This document shows positions 17,119 through 28,329 of a stretch of DNA of 64,000 nt, piece after piece. This stretch comes from Streptomyces xanthochromogenes (GTDB lineage Bacteria > Actinomycetota > Actinomycetes > Streptomycetales > Streptomycetaceae): positions 1 through 64,000 of the forward strand of contig NZ_BMUZ01000016.1 in assembly GCF_014650455.1 (NCBI RefSeq), read 5' to 3'. A model generated the notes under the pieces. That model worked only from the letters and a program-made list of their open reading frames with translations. It was not told the DNA's origin and made no database searches. The position numbers and the translations under genes are program-made. How positions within the stretch are numbered: position 1 is the first letter of the stretch; each line of letters starts with the position of its first letter.

Positions 17119-19742
17119 GACGGCTCCTGCGGCTCGTCCTGGAGGGTGACGGTCAGTTCGGCGCCCGCGGCGTCGACCAGGATGGTCACGCCTTCGCGTG
17201 CCTCGCCGGCGAGCAACGCGCGGCCGATCCTGGTCTCGACCTCGTGGGCGATGAAGCGGCGCAGCGGCCGGGCGCCGTAGACCGGGTCGTAGCCCTCGGC
17301 CGCGATCAGCCGTCGGGCGTCCTCGGTGAGTACCAGGTCGATCCGCTGCTCGGCGAGGCGGTGGCGCAGGTCCTCCAGCAGCAGGTCCACGATGCGCTCG
17401 ATCTGCGCGATGCCGAGCGGGTGGAAGAGCACGATGTCGTCCACCCGGTTGAGGAACTCGGGCCGGAAGTGGCCGTTGAGTTCGCCCATCACCAGGTCCC
17501 GCACCTCGGGCTTGATCTCGCCGGCCTGGGTGGCGTCCTGGAGCAGGTACTGGGAGCCCAGGTTCGAGGTCATGATGATGACGGTGTTGCGGAAGTCGAC
17601 GGTACGGCCCTGCGAGTCGGTGATCCTGCCGTCGTCCAGCACCTGGAGCAGCGTGTTGAAGACGTCGGCGTGAGCCTTCTCGATCTCGTCGAACAGGACG
17701 ACCGAGTACGGCTTGCGACGCACCGCCTCGGTGAGCTGACCGCCTTCCTCGTAGCCCACGTATCCCGGGGGCGCGCCGACCAGGCGGCTGACGGTGTGCC
17801 GTTCCTGGTACTCGCTCATGTCGAGGCGGATCATGTTGCTCTCACTATCGAACAACGCGGCGGCCAGGGTCTTGGCCAGCTCGGTCTTCCCGACGCCGGT
17901 CGGGCCGAGGAAGATGAACGAGCCGATCGGCCTGCGCGGGTCGCGTACCCCGGAGCGGGCCCGGATCACCGCGTCGGCGACGAGTTGGACGGCCTCGTCC
18001 TGACCCACGACCCGCTCGCGCAGGATCTCGTCCAACTTGAGCAGCTTCTGCCGCTCGCCCTCCTGGAGCCGGGTGACGGGGATGCCGGTCCACGCGGAGA
18101 CGATCTCAGCGATCTCCTCGGCGGTCACCACCTCGCGCAGCAGCCGACTCTCGCCCTGCTTGTTGGCGAGCCGCTCCTCCTCGGCGGCCAGCCGGCGCTC
18201 CAGTTCGCTGACGGTTCCGTAGCGCAGTTGGGCGGCCCGGTTGAGATCGTAGTCGCGTTCGGCCTGCTCGGCCTCCTGCCGGGCGCGTTCCAGCTCCTGG
18301 CGCAGTTCCTGAACCTTGCGGATGGCCTGGCGCTCGGCCTCCCACTGGGCGTGCTTGGCGTCCACCTCGCCCCGCAGGTCGGCCAGTTCACGCCGCAGGT
18401 CGGCCAGGCGGGCGCGGCTGGCCGGGTCGGTTTCCTGGTCCAGCGCGGCCTCCTCGATCTCCAGCCGGGTGGCCCGGCGGGTGAGTTCGTCGAGTTCGGC
18501 GGGCATGGAGTCGATCTCGGTCCGCAGCCGTGCGCAGGCCTCGTCGACCAGGTCGATGGCCTTGTCAGGGAGGAAGCGGTCGCTGATGTAGCGGTGGCTG
18601 AGAGTGGCGGCGGCGACCAGCGCGCCGTCCTGGATCTTGACGCCGTGGAAGATCTCCAGTCGCTCCCGGATACCGCGCAGGATGGAGATCGCGTCCTCGA
18701 CGGTCGGCTCGTCCACCAGGACGGTCTGGAAGCGGCGTTCCAGCGCCGCGTCGGACTCGATGTGCTTGCGGTACTCGTCCAGCGTGGTGGCGCCGACCAT
18801 GTGCAGCTCGCCGCGCGCCAGCATCGGCTTGAGCATGTTGCCCGCGTCCATCGCGCCCTCGGCGGCGCCGGCTCCGACGACGGTGTGCAGCTCGTCCACG
18901 AACAGCAGGATCCGGCCCTCGGCTCCCTTGACCTCGGACAGCACGGCCTTGAGGCGCTCCTCGAACTCGCCGCGGTACTTCGCCCCGGCCACCAGCGAGC
19001 CCATGTCGAGGGAGAACACCGTCTTGTCCCGCAGCCCTTCCGGCACGTCGCCGCGCACGATCCGCTGGGCCAGGCCCTCAACGATGGCGGTCTTGCCGAC
19101 GCCCGGTTCGCCGATCAGCACCGGGTTGTTCTTGCTCTTGCGGCTGAGGATCTGGATCACCCGCCTGATCTCCGCGTCACGCCCGATCACCGGGTCGAGG
19201 CGACCGCTGCGGGCCTCGACAACAAGGTCGCGCCCGTACTTCTCGAGGGCCTCGTACGCTTCCTCGGGATTGGCGGAGGTGACCCGTTGGTTCCCGCGCA
19301 CCGTGGTGAGGGCGGTGAGGAAGGAATCCTTGGTGACGCCCTGTTCGGCGAGCCGCCGGCCGGCACTGGTGGTCGAACCCTCGTCCACCAGGGCCAGCAC
19401 CAGGTGCTCGGTGGAGACGTACTCGTCCTTGAGCCGCTTGGCCTCCTGCTCCGCGGTGTCGAGCAGCCGGGCCAGCCGCTGGGTCACCGTCACTCGGCCG
19501 GGGGTGGCGCCCGGACCGGTCGTGCGCGGGCGCTTGGCGAGATCGGCCTCGACGGCGGCCCGCAGGGCTGCCGGGTCTGCGCCGGCACCGGTCAGCAGAC
19601 GGGTGGTCAGGCCGTCCTGCTGATCGAGCAGGGCCAGCAGCAGATGCTCCCCGTCGACGTCGGTCTGGCCCAGACGTACCGCGACGTTCTGCGCTTCCTG
19701 CAGCGCTTCCTGGGACTTCTGGGTGAGGCGGTTCATGTCCAT
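17115..19742 (-). CDS. clpB: ATP-dependent disaggregase ClpB
   Basis: An 875-residue Hsp100 protein of normal ClpB length. Two N-terminal Clp repeats (1-150) are followed by the first AAA module with GEPGVGKTAIVEG near 205, the long coiled-coil middle domain rich in Arg/Glu (about 410-525), and the second AAA module with GPTGVGKTELAKT near 610. It works with DnaK to dissolve aggregates. The start at 19742 has AAGGAG eight bases before it. The gene is fifth in the leftward chaperone operon and overlaps both neighbours. A second, core clpB is expected elsewhere in such a genome, so this may be a paralogue. Confidence 0.95.
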   Translation of the reverse strand: MDMNRLTQKSQEALQEAQNVAVRLGQTDVDGEHLLLALLDQQDGLTTRLLTGAGADPAALRAAVEADLAKRPRTTGPGATPGRVTVTQRLARLLDTAEQEAKRLKDEYVSTEHLVLALVDEGSTTSAGRRLAEQGVTKDSFLTALTTVRGNQRVTSANPEEAYEALEKYGRDLVVEARSGRLDPVIGRDAEIRRVIQILSRKSKNNPVLIGEPGVGKTAIVEGLAQRIVRGDVPEGLRDKTVFSLDMGSLVAGAKYRGEFEERLKAVLSEVKGAEGRILLFVDELHTVVGAGAAEGAMDAGNMLKPMLARGELHMVGATTLDEYRKHIESDAALERRFQTVLVDEPTVEDAISILRGIRERLEIFHGVKIQDGALVAAATLSHRYISDRFLPDKAIDLVDEACARLRTEIDSMPAELDELTRRATRLEIEEAALDQETDPASRARLADLRRELADLRGEVDAKHAQWEAERQAIRKVQELRQELERARQEAEQAERDYDLNRAAQLRYGTVSELERRLAAEEERLANKQGESRLLREVVTAEEIAEIVSAWTGIPVTRLQEGERQKLLKLDEILRERVVGQDEAVQLVADAVIRARSGVRDPRRPIGSFIFLGPTGVGKTELAKTLAAALFDSESNMIRLDMSEYQERHTVSRLVGAPPGYVGYEEGGQLTEAVRRKPYSVVLFDEIEKAHADVFNTLLQVLDDGRITDSQGRTVDFRNTVIIMTSNLGSQYLLQDATQAGEIKPEVRDLVMGELNGHFRPEFLNRVDDIVLFHPLGIAQIERIVDLLLEDLRHRLAEQRIDLVLTEDARRLIAAEGYDPVYGARPLRRFIAHEVETRIGRALLAGEAREGVTILVDAAGAELTVTLQDEPQEPS

Positions 19743-20122
19743 GGTGTCTGCTCCTTGGCGGCTTGTTCGCTGCGCCGCAGTGCGATTTCCAGGCGTTCGA
19801 TGCGGTCGAGCAGGTCCAGGACGACGCCGATGGCCGCGTAGTTGAGGCCCAGTCCGGTCCGCAGCCGCTGCACCCGGGCGATGGCCGCCGGCGCGCTCGG
19901 CCGGAACCACAGCCGGCCCCGGGCATCACGCTCGGCATCCACCAGCCCGAGGGCGACGAAGCGGCCGACGAGTTCGGGCGGCAGCCCGCACCTGCCGGCC
20001 ACGTTGGCGAGGGGGAGCTGATAGGGGCCGGGGCTGATCCGGTACACCCGGACCAGGGAATAGGCAGCCCTGGTGCCGGGCTGTCCGGTGCCTTCGGCGA
20101 AAGGACGCTGTTCGGCTCTCAT
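19733..20122 (-). CDS. Chaperone modulator CbpM-like MerR-type protein
   Basis: A 129-residue protein with an N-terminal winged helix-turn-helix (LANVAGRCGLPPELVGRFVALGLVD, then GRLWFRP) and a C-terminal helix (LRTGLGLNYAAIGVVLDLLDRIERLE). This matches CbpM, which binds the J-domain of CbpA and blocks it, and is also related to HspR. It sits between the DnaJ-like gene (ATGA overlap) and clpB, the usual place for either. It could modulate the co-chaperone or act as operon repressor. Confidence 0.8.
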   Translation of the reverse strand: MRAEQRPFAEGTGQPGTRAAYSLVRVYRISPGPYQLPLANVAGRCGLPPELVGRFVALGLVDAERDARGRLWFRPSAPAAIARVQRLRTGLGLNYAAIGVVLDLLDRIERLEIALRRSEQAAKEQTPWT

Positions 20123-21093
20123 GTCTGCTTCCTCGGGTCGAAGGAGGAGACAGCGGCCAGTTCCTCGAACAGCTCGCGCTCCCGCGGGCTGGGCGAGGGC
20201 GGCACCATCACCTGGATTTCGGCGTAGAGGTGGCCGGGGGAACCCTTGGGGTCCGGCATCCCCTCGTTGCGCAGCCGGAGCCTGCGGCCGGTGGAGGTAC
20301 CGGGTGGCACATGCACCTTGACCGTCCCGCCCGGACCGGAGACCGGCACCGTCGCCCCCAGCGCGGCTTCCCAGGCGGTGACCGGCAGTTGGACGTGGAT
20401 GTCGCGCCCGACGAGCCGATAGCGGGGATGGGGGGCGATGCGGACCACCAGGTAGAGGTCCCCGGCGGAACCCGGGCCGCGGCCTCGGCCGCCCTCTCCC
20501 GCGAGCCGAATGCGCTGCCCGTCGACGATGCCGGCCGGAATGGTGACGTCGTAGCTGCGTTCGCCGCCGGGACCACCGAGGGTGATCTTCCGCCGGCCGC
20601 CGCGGTACGCCTCCTCCACGCTGAGCGTGAGTTCGGCCTCCTGGTCCGCGCCGGGGATGGGGCCGCCCCGTCCGGCGCCCCCCATCCGGCCGCCGAACAC
20701 ACCTCCGAAGAGATCTTCGAAGTCCACGCCGGAGCCGCCGAAGCCGGTCTCCGTCCAGGCCCGGGCGCCTGCCCGGTCGGCGCCTCGGGTGCCTCCGAAG
20801 GGACTGCCGCGGTACGCGCCGGCTCCGCCGAAGCCCCGGCCGGCCGCGACACGCTCGTCGTAGTCCTCCGGAATCTGCCGGAAGTCGGGGCCGAACCGGT
20901 CGTAGCGGGACCGGGTGTCAGGGTCGGACAGCACGCTGTACGCCTCGTTGATCTGCTTGAAGCGCTCCTCCGCGGCCGGATCACGGTTGACGTCCGGGTG
21001 GTAGCGGCGGGCCAGGGTACGGAACGCCTGCTGGATCTCGGCGGCGTCGGCGGTGCGGGGGACGCCCAGCACCTCGTAGTAGTCGTCTGCCAT
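20119..21093 (-). CDS. CbpA-type DnaJ co-chaperone
   Basis: A 324-residue J-protein. HPD is at residues 32-34 in the N-terminal J-domain, a Gly/Phe-rich linker follows (about 85-150), and then two C-terminal substrate-binding domains (ITLGGPGGERSYDVTIPAGI; VSGPGGTVKVHVPPGTSTG). The four CxxCxGxG zinc repeats of classical DnaJ are absent, so it is the CbpA/DnaJ2 type. It delivers substrates to the DnaK of the same operon and ends in an ATGA overlap with cbpM. Confidence 0.9.
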   Translation of the reverse strand: MADDYYEVLGVPRTADAAEIQQAFRTLARRYHPDVNRDPAAEERFKQINEAYSVLSDPDTRSRYDRFGPDFRQIPEDYDERVAAGRGFGGAGAYRGSPFGGTRGADRAGARAWTETGFGGSGVDFEDLFGGVFGGRMGGAGRGGPIPGADQEAELTLSVEEAYRGGRRKITLGGPGGERSYDVTIPAGIVDGQRIRLAGEGGRGRGPGSAGDLYLVVRIAPHPRYRLVGRDIHVQLPVTAWEAALGATVPVSGPGGTVKVHVPPGTSTGRRLRLRNEGMPDPKGSPGHLYAEIQVMVPPSPSPRERELFEELAAVSSFDPRKQT

Positions 21094-21103
21094 GGCGGCG
21101 GCC

Positions 21104-21679
21104 TCACTCCTGCTTGCGGCTGACCGCTACCGCGGCCGGCCGCAGCTGGCGGCCGGACCCGCCGTACCCGGGCCGCAGCACCTGGACGACGGTGCCCGCA
21201 GGGGTGTCCGGTTCATCCACCACGGACACCACCTCGTGCTGCTCGGGATCGAAGGGGACGCCGGTCTCGTCGTAGCGGGGGTAGCCGAGGCTTCGCAGCA
21301 CCTCGACGGCCTGGTCGCGTACCGCCCGGACTCCGCTGACGATCGTGCCGGGGTCGTCTGCGCCCGCGTGGGCGAGGGCCAGTTCGAGGTTGTCGACGAC
21401 CGGGAGGAACGCCGCGGCCACCTTGGCCCGCTCAGCCTCCCGTTCCCGGGGAAGCTCACGGGCGTAACGCTTGCGGAGGTTGTCGAGGTCGGCGAGGGCT
21501 CGCCGCCACCGATCCTCCAGCTCCTCGACCTCGGGGCGGCGGGGCGGCTGCTGCTCCTGCACCGCGACTTCGGGGGCCCGTGGGCCCGTCTGCGGTGCGG
21601 GCATCCGCTCGGGCGACGCCTGCTCGGGCTCGGGAGGCGAGCGGTCCTCGGCGGGACGCGTCTGTTTCTGATCGGACAT
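21104..21679 (-). CDS. grpE: Nucleotide exchange factor GrpE
   Basis: A 191-residue GrpE. The first 50 residues are disordered and Pro/Glu-rich, then a long helix (ELEDRWRRALADLDNLRKRYARE) and the C-terminal beta wing with FDPEQHEVVSVVDEPDTPAGTV and QVLRPGYGGSGRQLRPAAVAVS. It exchanges ADP for ATP on DnaK. It follows dnaK by nine bases. Confidence 0.92.
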   Translation of the reverse strand: MSDQKQTRPAEDRSPPEPEQASPERMPAPQTGPRAPEVAVQEQQPPRRPEVEELEDRWRRALADLDNLRKRYARELPREREAERAKVAAAFLPVVDNLELALAHAGADDPGTIVSGVRAVRDQAVEVLRSLGYPRYDETGVPFDPEQHEVVSVVDEPDTPAGTVVQVLRPGYGGSGRQLRPAAVAVSRKQE

Positions 21680-21688
21680 GTCGCCGCC

Positions 21689-23602
<1,914 letters not shown>

Positions 23603-23738
23603 GGGACTCTCCTCCGTCGCGACGCGGGACCGGTCGGCGGGCAGCCAGGCGAACGGACGGCTCACCACACCTGGTAGCAGCCTCGCGCGGTACGCGGAAC
23701 ACTTCCTCGCCTCGGCAAGACCAATCCGCGCTGCGGTT

Positions 23739-23756
23739 CCTGTCCCCGAGGACAGG
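23739..23756. promoter_or_regulatory. Inverted repeat in the dnaK / regulator intergenic region
   Basis: CCTGTCC and GGACAGG arms flank CCGA, midway between the divergent dnaK and PucR-type genes. The HspR operator (CTTGAGT-N7-ACTCAAG) is not present in this 235-base region, so this palindrome is the best candidate operator. Confidence 0.5.
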
Positions 23757-23837
23757 GACCGGATGTCGTGGGAACGCGTGTCGAGCGGCGTAGCGTGTAC
23801 GTAGGGAGGCCGCCATCGAGCCGCGAATGGACCTGCT

Positions 23838-25703
23838 ATGGACGCTGTGCCTTCTCCGACCGCTGGTCCCCTCCGCCCCGTCCCGCGGCCAGCGGCAGCG
23901 CAACACGCACTGCTACGCCTGGTGACGGTGATGCTCGACGGTGAGGACGAACGCGAGGTGCTGTGGGGGGGCATGGCGGCGATCGCCGCCACCGGCCCTT
24001 TCACCGCCGAAGCGGCCTATGCCGTCCACGACGGTCTGGCGCGGCGCTGCCCACCACTCCGGGCGGCTTCCACCGCGGTCGCCCGGCCCGGGGATGCGGC
24101 GCGGGAACCCGAGGCGGGCCCAACCGGCGGAGCCCCGGGTGTAGCAGCCGCTGCCGACGTGGTGGCCGCCGACCTGCTCGACCGGCGGATCGACTCCCTG
24201 GACGGCCGCAGCCACCACCTGCACAAGCCGGGCGGACCGTGGGCGTGGGCCATCGCACTGCGGTACCGGGAAACCTGCCTCGGCTATCTCGTCGTCCGGT
24301 CCTTGACCACACCCTCGGCTGAAGAGACCGCTCTGACCGATCTGCTCGCGCGGCAGACCGGGACAGTCCTCGCGCGCCTCACCGGGCACCGGGGCGAGCC
24401 AGCCGCCGGGTCCGGGGACATATCGGTGAGCGGGGACCTGTCCGACACCGGGAACCTGCCGGAGCCCGAGGACGGCTCACCCACCGTGGCCCTCGGCAGG
24501 AGAACTGCCTCCGCCCTGGCCTCGCGGCTCGCCACCTATGAGGCGCTCTCCCGCGCCGCCGTCTCCGGCAGAGGCGAGGCGGGAATCCTCCAGGCCCTGC
24601 ACGAGCACACAGGATTCGCGGCCCTCACCGAGGACCGCTTCGGCCACCCTCGGGCCTGGGCAGGTCACTGCGCGGGCGGCCCCCAGAGCGGAGTCGGCAG
24701 CGGAACCCGCCCCGAGTCGGAAAACCGGCGCCGGGACGCCCTGATGCACCGCGCGCGGCGCCAGCCCGGCGCCGCTCGGGACCGTGACCGGCTGGTCATG
24801 CCCATCGAGATGGCGGGAGACCCGCTCGGCGTCATCGTGCTGGAGGACCCGGACCAGCGGGCGACGGAAGCAGACACATCGGCGCTCGAACACGCCGCTC
24901 GGGTGCTGGCTCCCCTTCTCTTCCACGAGCGCAGACTGGCTGAGCTAGAGCCCCACCTGCGCCGTGACCTGGTCGACCGGCTGGTCTCAGGTGAGGGGAC
25001 CAAGGACGCCTTCACGCAGGCAGCAGCCCTGGGCCACGACCTGCACCGGCCGCACAAAGTCGCCGTGCTCGAGTGGCCGGGGGCACCCGAGGGGGCTGCG
25101 CTCTGCGATGCGGTGACACGGGCGACGGAACGGTTGCGCCGGGACGTGCTCGTCGGCTTTCGTGGCGCGACAGCCGTCGTCCTGATGACCGGTGAGGACC
25201 CGCGTCATCCGGGAGACGAACTGTACAAGGCCGTCTCAGAGGACCTGGGCACCAGCGCAGGCGCGATCGGGGTCGGCGGCCAGTGCTATGTCCTCGCCGA
25301 TCTGCCGCACTCCTACGACGAGGCCGTCCGGGCCCTCGCCGTCCGCCGCCGTTCCCAGGACCCATACGGCAGCACCGCCTTCGACGAGCTGGGCCTGTGC
25401 CGCATGATGGGCACCGGCGAAGGCGAGCGGGAAGCCGACCTCTTCGTCCACGTATGGCTGGGTCGGCTGCTGGACTACGACGCCCAGCACCACACCGAGC
25501 TGGTCATGACACTTTCGCGCTACTTGGAGAGCGGCTGCAGCTACGACGCGACCTCTGAGATGCTCCTCATCCACCGCAGCACGGTCCGCTACCGCCTCCA
25601 GCGCATCGGCGAGATCACCGGCCACGACCTCGGCGTCGTGGAGACACGCCTCAATCTGCACATTGCCACCCGCATCCGCAACGTGCTCGACCCGCCGCGT
25701 TGA
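23838..25703 (+). CDS. PucR/CdaR-type helix-turn-helix regulator
   Basis: A 621-residue regulator. Two GAF-like sensory stretches are suggested at about 20-170 and 215-360, and a GGDEF-like CdaR middle domain at about 370-500. The end is a PucR C-terminal HTH: SRYLESGCSYDATSEMLLIHRSTVRYRLQRIGEITG. Such proteins sense small ligands or stress cues. It is divergent from dnaK and the obvious candidate to control the chaperone/redox operon; this is inferred from position only. Ribosome site is weak; ATG at 23838 is the first in-frame start. Confidence 0.8.
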   Translation: MDAVPSPTAGPLRPVPRPAAAQHALLRLVTVMLDGEDEREVLWGGMAAIAATGPFTAEAAYAVHDGLARRCPPLRAASTAVARPGDAAREPEAGPTGGAPGVAAAADVVAADLLDRRIDSLDGRSHHLHKPGGPWAWAIALRYRETCLGYLVVRSLTTPSAEETALTDLLARQTGTVLARLTGHRGEPAAGSGDISVSGDLSDTGNLPEPEDGSPTVALGRRTASALASRLATYEALSRAAVSGRGEAGILQALHEHTGFAALTEDRFGHPRAWAGHCAGGPQSGVGSGTRPESENRRRDALMHRARRQPGAARDRDRLVMPIEMAGDPLGVIVLEDPDQRATEADTSALEHAARVLAPLLFHERRLAELEPHLRRDLVDRLVSGEGTKDAFTQAAALGHDLHRPHKVAVLEWPGAPEGAALCDAVTRATERLRRDVLVGFRGATAVVLMTGEDPRHPGDELYKAVSEDLGTSAGAIGVGGQCYVLADLPHSYDEAVRALAVRRRSQDPYGSTAFDELGLCRMMGTGEGEREADLFVHVWLGRLLDYDAQHHTELVMTLSRYLESGCSYDATSEMLLIHRSTVRYRLQRIGEITGHDLGVVETRLNLHIATRIRNVLDPPR

Positions 25704-25888
25704 GTCGCGGGCGAGCCCCGTGGTGGTCACTTTGGGTGACGCTCCTGCGGGCAGCCGTTCCGTCCCCCGTCAGACTGCCTCCGGGCGAGCGCCGCGCGGT
25801 GGTGGCCCCGCCCTCCAGTCGAGGACCTGCCACAGATCGGTTGACGCGGCTCCCGGCCTCCCGCAGGTCCACAGGTCCAGACGCGAAC

Positions 25889-26400
25889 TCATCGGTACGA
25901 ACCCTCGGTTGTCTTCCGGTGGGAGAGTTCAGCAGCGTAGGCGGCGCGCGTGGATGCCGACTCCTTGGCCCACTTCTCAGCTGCGGAGATGTGAACTCCG
26001 AGCAAGCGGCTGAGCACCACTGCGGGGAGCTCGGCCGAGAGCTCCATCAGGGCGGCATTGCGGCTGGGTCGAGCCCGGATGCCCATGGCGGTGAGCTTGC
26101 GCATGAGTTGACGGCTGCTGATCGGCTGTCCGCCAGCCTTCCCCGGGAAGAGCCAAGGGTGATCGTCACTGCGTCCGAGCGCCGAGTAGCCGTACCGGTG
26201 CTCGACGAGCTCCAAAACCAGGGCATCCAGGGGCGGCGGCAGGACGGTGGGGTGCGAGCCGAGTGGAGGAACTCCTGGTCACCGCCCCGTTCCAGGTCCG
26301 GGACAAGCAGGTTCCGCACTTCGAACGGACGTGGGCCGCCCACCGCGACAACCGGTCATGACGGTTGCGCGTCGCGCCGGCGAGATTGACAGCCACCCAC
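25889..26400 (-). pseudogene. Remnant of a tyrosine-recombinase-type integrase
   Basis: The 3' part reads in one frame: ALVLELVEHRYGYSALGRSDDHPWLFPG, GQPISSRQLMRKLTAMGIRARPSRNAALMEL and LPAVVLSRLLGVHISAAEKWAKES, the C-terminal pattern of a group of Streptomyces site-specific integrase-like proteins. Upstream, matching pieces (RHDRLSRWAAHVR, then FEVRNLLVPDLERGGDQEFLHSAR) lie in two other frames, so at least two frameshifts and loss of the N-terminus are seen. It marks former insertion of a mobile element downstream of the stress operon. Confidence 0.7.
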
Positions 26401-26612
26401 CAAGAGCGCAATATTAATTACGCACATTAAGCGGCAAGAGCGGTGGCCGGCGGAAGGCACCCTCTATACGAGGGTGTCGCCCCAGGGCGGCAACCCCGAC
26501 CGAACGTCCCGCCGACCACCTTCACCAACTCAACTCACCCGTCGGCGCGTGAGCGCCGAGGGCTCAGAGGAGCAGGCCTCAGTATATGGGGCTCGCCCCG
26601 GACGGAGACTGC

Positions 26613-27542
26613 ATGTCCAAGGCCCTGAACCCGCAGCGGCGCGTCGTTGGCAGCCGTGCCGTGGTCAACCGCGACTGGATCCGCGAGTTCACCGGCGCCA
26701 GCGTCGGCACTGCGGCCCGCTGGTACAAGGTGCGCGACGAGCAGCCCCAGGAGCACCGTCATCCCGAGAAGGAGCGCATCGACGGGTCCGACTTCTACGA
26801 CGAGCGCCAGTTTCGCGACTTCTACAGCTGGTTCCAGCAGGAGAAGGCGGACAAGGTCCTCAAGGCCGCTCCCGAGCTGCACCAGGCCGACCCGGAGGAC
26901 GTCGTCTCCATCAACACGGCCGCGACGTGGCTGGGTTTCTCCGGGCCTTCGGCGATCCGCAAGTACCTGAGGGACAACCCCGACTACTTCCCCAAGCCCC
27001 TCGCCGAGCCGGTCCAGGGGCCGACCGGCCGCATGATCCCCGCCTTCCGCGTCGGCGACCTGCAGGACTTCGACTCGAAGCGCACCGGGGACAAGCTCGG
27101 CAAAGCCGGCCGCCGTCCCGGACCCCAGTCCGGCGCGGCCGTCGGCCGCCCCTCTGCCCTGGAAGAGGCCCTCGCGGGCGCACTGAGGGCCCACGCCGGC
27201 GACGAGCCGCTCACGGCCACGCAGCTCGCCGGGCAGTACGCCGCCGAGGCTATCGACCGCAACGGCTACCACCCGGGACTGGCCGCGGAACTCAGCACGC
27301 GGTACGGCGGCCCGCAGCGATCCTGGGAGTACGTCGTACGCACCACCCTCGCCCACCGCCCCGCCACCGCGCCTACCCGGTCGGAAGCCGACCGCAGGCA
27401 GGCCATCGCCCTGGCCGCCCTGCGCGAGCACGGCGACATCCGCGGCCTCGCCGCCTCCCTCGCCCGCGAGCACGGAGGCAGCCCCGACGTCTGGTCGCGG
27501 GCCGTGAGCACGGCACGCAAGGCAGCCGACTCCACCGCCTGA
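26613..27542 (+). CDS. Plasmid-type DNA-binding protein with two helix-turn-helix motifs
   Basis: A 309-residue protein. Two similar segments look like MerR/excisionase-type winged helices: VVNRDWIREFTGASVGTAARWYKVRD (about 15-40) and VVSINTAATWLGFSGPSAIRKYLRD (about 95-120), each followed by a basic strand. The middle is basic and Pro/Gly-rich; the C-terminus is helical with a third possible HTH (IALAALREHGDIRGLAASLAREHGG). No replication or partition motif is recognised. ATG at 26613 follows GGAG. It may be a plasmid maintenance or regulatory protein; a short AT-rich promoter-like region (about 26410-26440) precedes it. Confidence 0.65.
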   Translation: MSKALNPQRRVVGSRAVVNRDWIREFTGASVGTAARWYKVRDEQPQEHRHPEKERIDGSDFYDERQFRDFYSWFQQEKADKVLKAAPELHQADPEDVVSINTAATWLGFSGPSAIRKYLRDNPDYFPKPLAEPVQGPTGRMIPAFRVGDLQDFDSKRTGDKLGKAGRRPGPQSGAAVGRPSALEEALAGALRAHAGDEPLTATQLAGQYAAEAIDRNGYHPGLAAELSTRYGGPQRSWEYVVRTTLAHRPATAPTRSEADRRQAIALAALREHGDIRGLAASLAREHGGSPDVWSRAVSTARKAADSTA

Positions 27543-27565
27543 TCCCGACGCCGAAGGAGGCCCAG

Positions 27566-27826
27566 ATGCCCAGCTACCAGCTTCGCGACACCACCACCCG
27601 CCAGCTCCTCGCCCGTGACCTGGCCAACTACGCCGCAGCCGAGGCCGCCCTGGACCGCCTCGACGACGAACTCGAACACGCCCTCGCAGCCAACCGCGAA
27701 GGCTCCGGGCGTATCCGGCTGCGCCTCGACGTCGAGAAGGTCACCGACGGCCTCACCGAGTCCGTCGGACACCACGTGCTCCTCCTCGGCCTCAGCGACC
27801 ACACCGACCCGCTCCCCGCGCTGTAA
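27566..27826 (+). CDS. Small hypothetical protein
   Basis: An 86-residue protein, mostly helical (AAAEAALDRLDDELEHALAANREG), then two strands (RIRLRLDVEKVTDGLTESVGHHVLLLGL). Not recognised. AAGGAGG stands at good distance before the ATG. It is 24 bases after the DNA-binding protein gene and probably its operon partner. Confidence 0.65.
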   Translation: MPSYQLRDTTTRQLLARDLANYAAAEAALDRLDDELEHALAANREGSGRIRLRLDVEKVTDGLTESVGHHVLLLGLSDHTDPLPAL

Positions 27827-27844
27827 CAGCATGGGAACCCCCCG

Positions 27845-28084
27845 ATGCATCGCCCCACCATCGGCACGGCACAAGCGACCGCATCCGACAGACCAGTCAC
27901 CAACCACACCAGTCACGCGGCCAATACCAAGCATCTGTATGTCACCCGCACCGACCCCGACCCGGGAGCATGGACCCTCACCCACGCCGCCCCAACCCCC
28001 GTACGGCACGACGAGTTCAGCCAGATCACGCTGCGCAAGCAGACAGAGTGGCAAAGCCCGACCTTGCCGCATGAGGCCATCTGA
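27845..28084 (+). CDS. Short open frame, possibly 5' part of a gene with an in-frame stop
   Basis: Encodes 79 residues rich in Thr, His and Pro, ending LPHEAI before TGA at 28082. Reading continues in the same frame without a break into a further 53 codons with convincing composition. Either two short coupled genes or one gene interrupted by a stop. No strong ribosome site. Confidence 0.35.
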   Translation: MHRPTIGTAQATASDRPVTNHTSHAANTKHLYVTRTDPDPGAWTLTHAAPTPVRHDEFSQITLRKQTEWQSPTLPHEAI

Positions 28085-28246
28085 GTGGTGCGCGAGGCGG
28101 CTGCCAAGATGGAAAAGCATCACGGACCGCGCTCGGTGACGACGAATCTGGGTCTTTACCAGGAGTCGAGACACATTCACTGGCAAGTCACCCACCGGGG
28201 CGAGAGCGAGGCGGCCATCTCCGACACGTACGGCAACCACGATTGA
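28085..28246 (+). CDS. Small ORF directly after the in-frame stop
   Basis: GTG GTG follows the previous TGA without gap and opens 53 codons: VVREAAAKMEKHHGPRSV, then GLYQESRHIHWQVTHRGESEAA, ending YGNHD. Codon and residue use look coded. No domain recognised. Could be the second half of one ancestral gene with the preceding frame. Confidence 0.4.
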   Translation: MVREAAAKMEKHHGPRSVTTNLGLYQESRHIHWQVTHRGESEAAISDTYGNHD

Positions 28247-28329
28247 CTCTGCACTACCGCGGTCCGCTAGCGTCTACAGCAGTTCAACTGACCTACCGCC
28301 AGGAGCCGTTAGCTGCCGCGGAAATCGGC

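Noticed and set aside
17244..19841. 865-codon rightward open frame opposite clpB
   Set aside because: Antisense shadow of a clearly recognised ClpB.
23603..23837. HspR (HAIR) operator upstream of dnaK
   Set aside because: Searched by eye for CTTGAGT-N7-ACTCAAG; not present.
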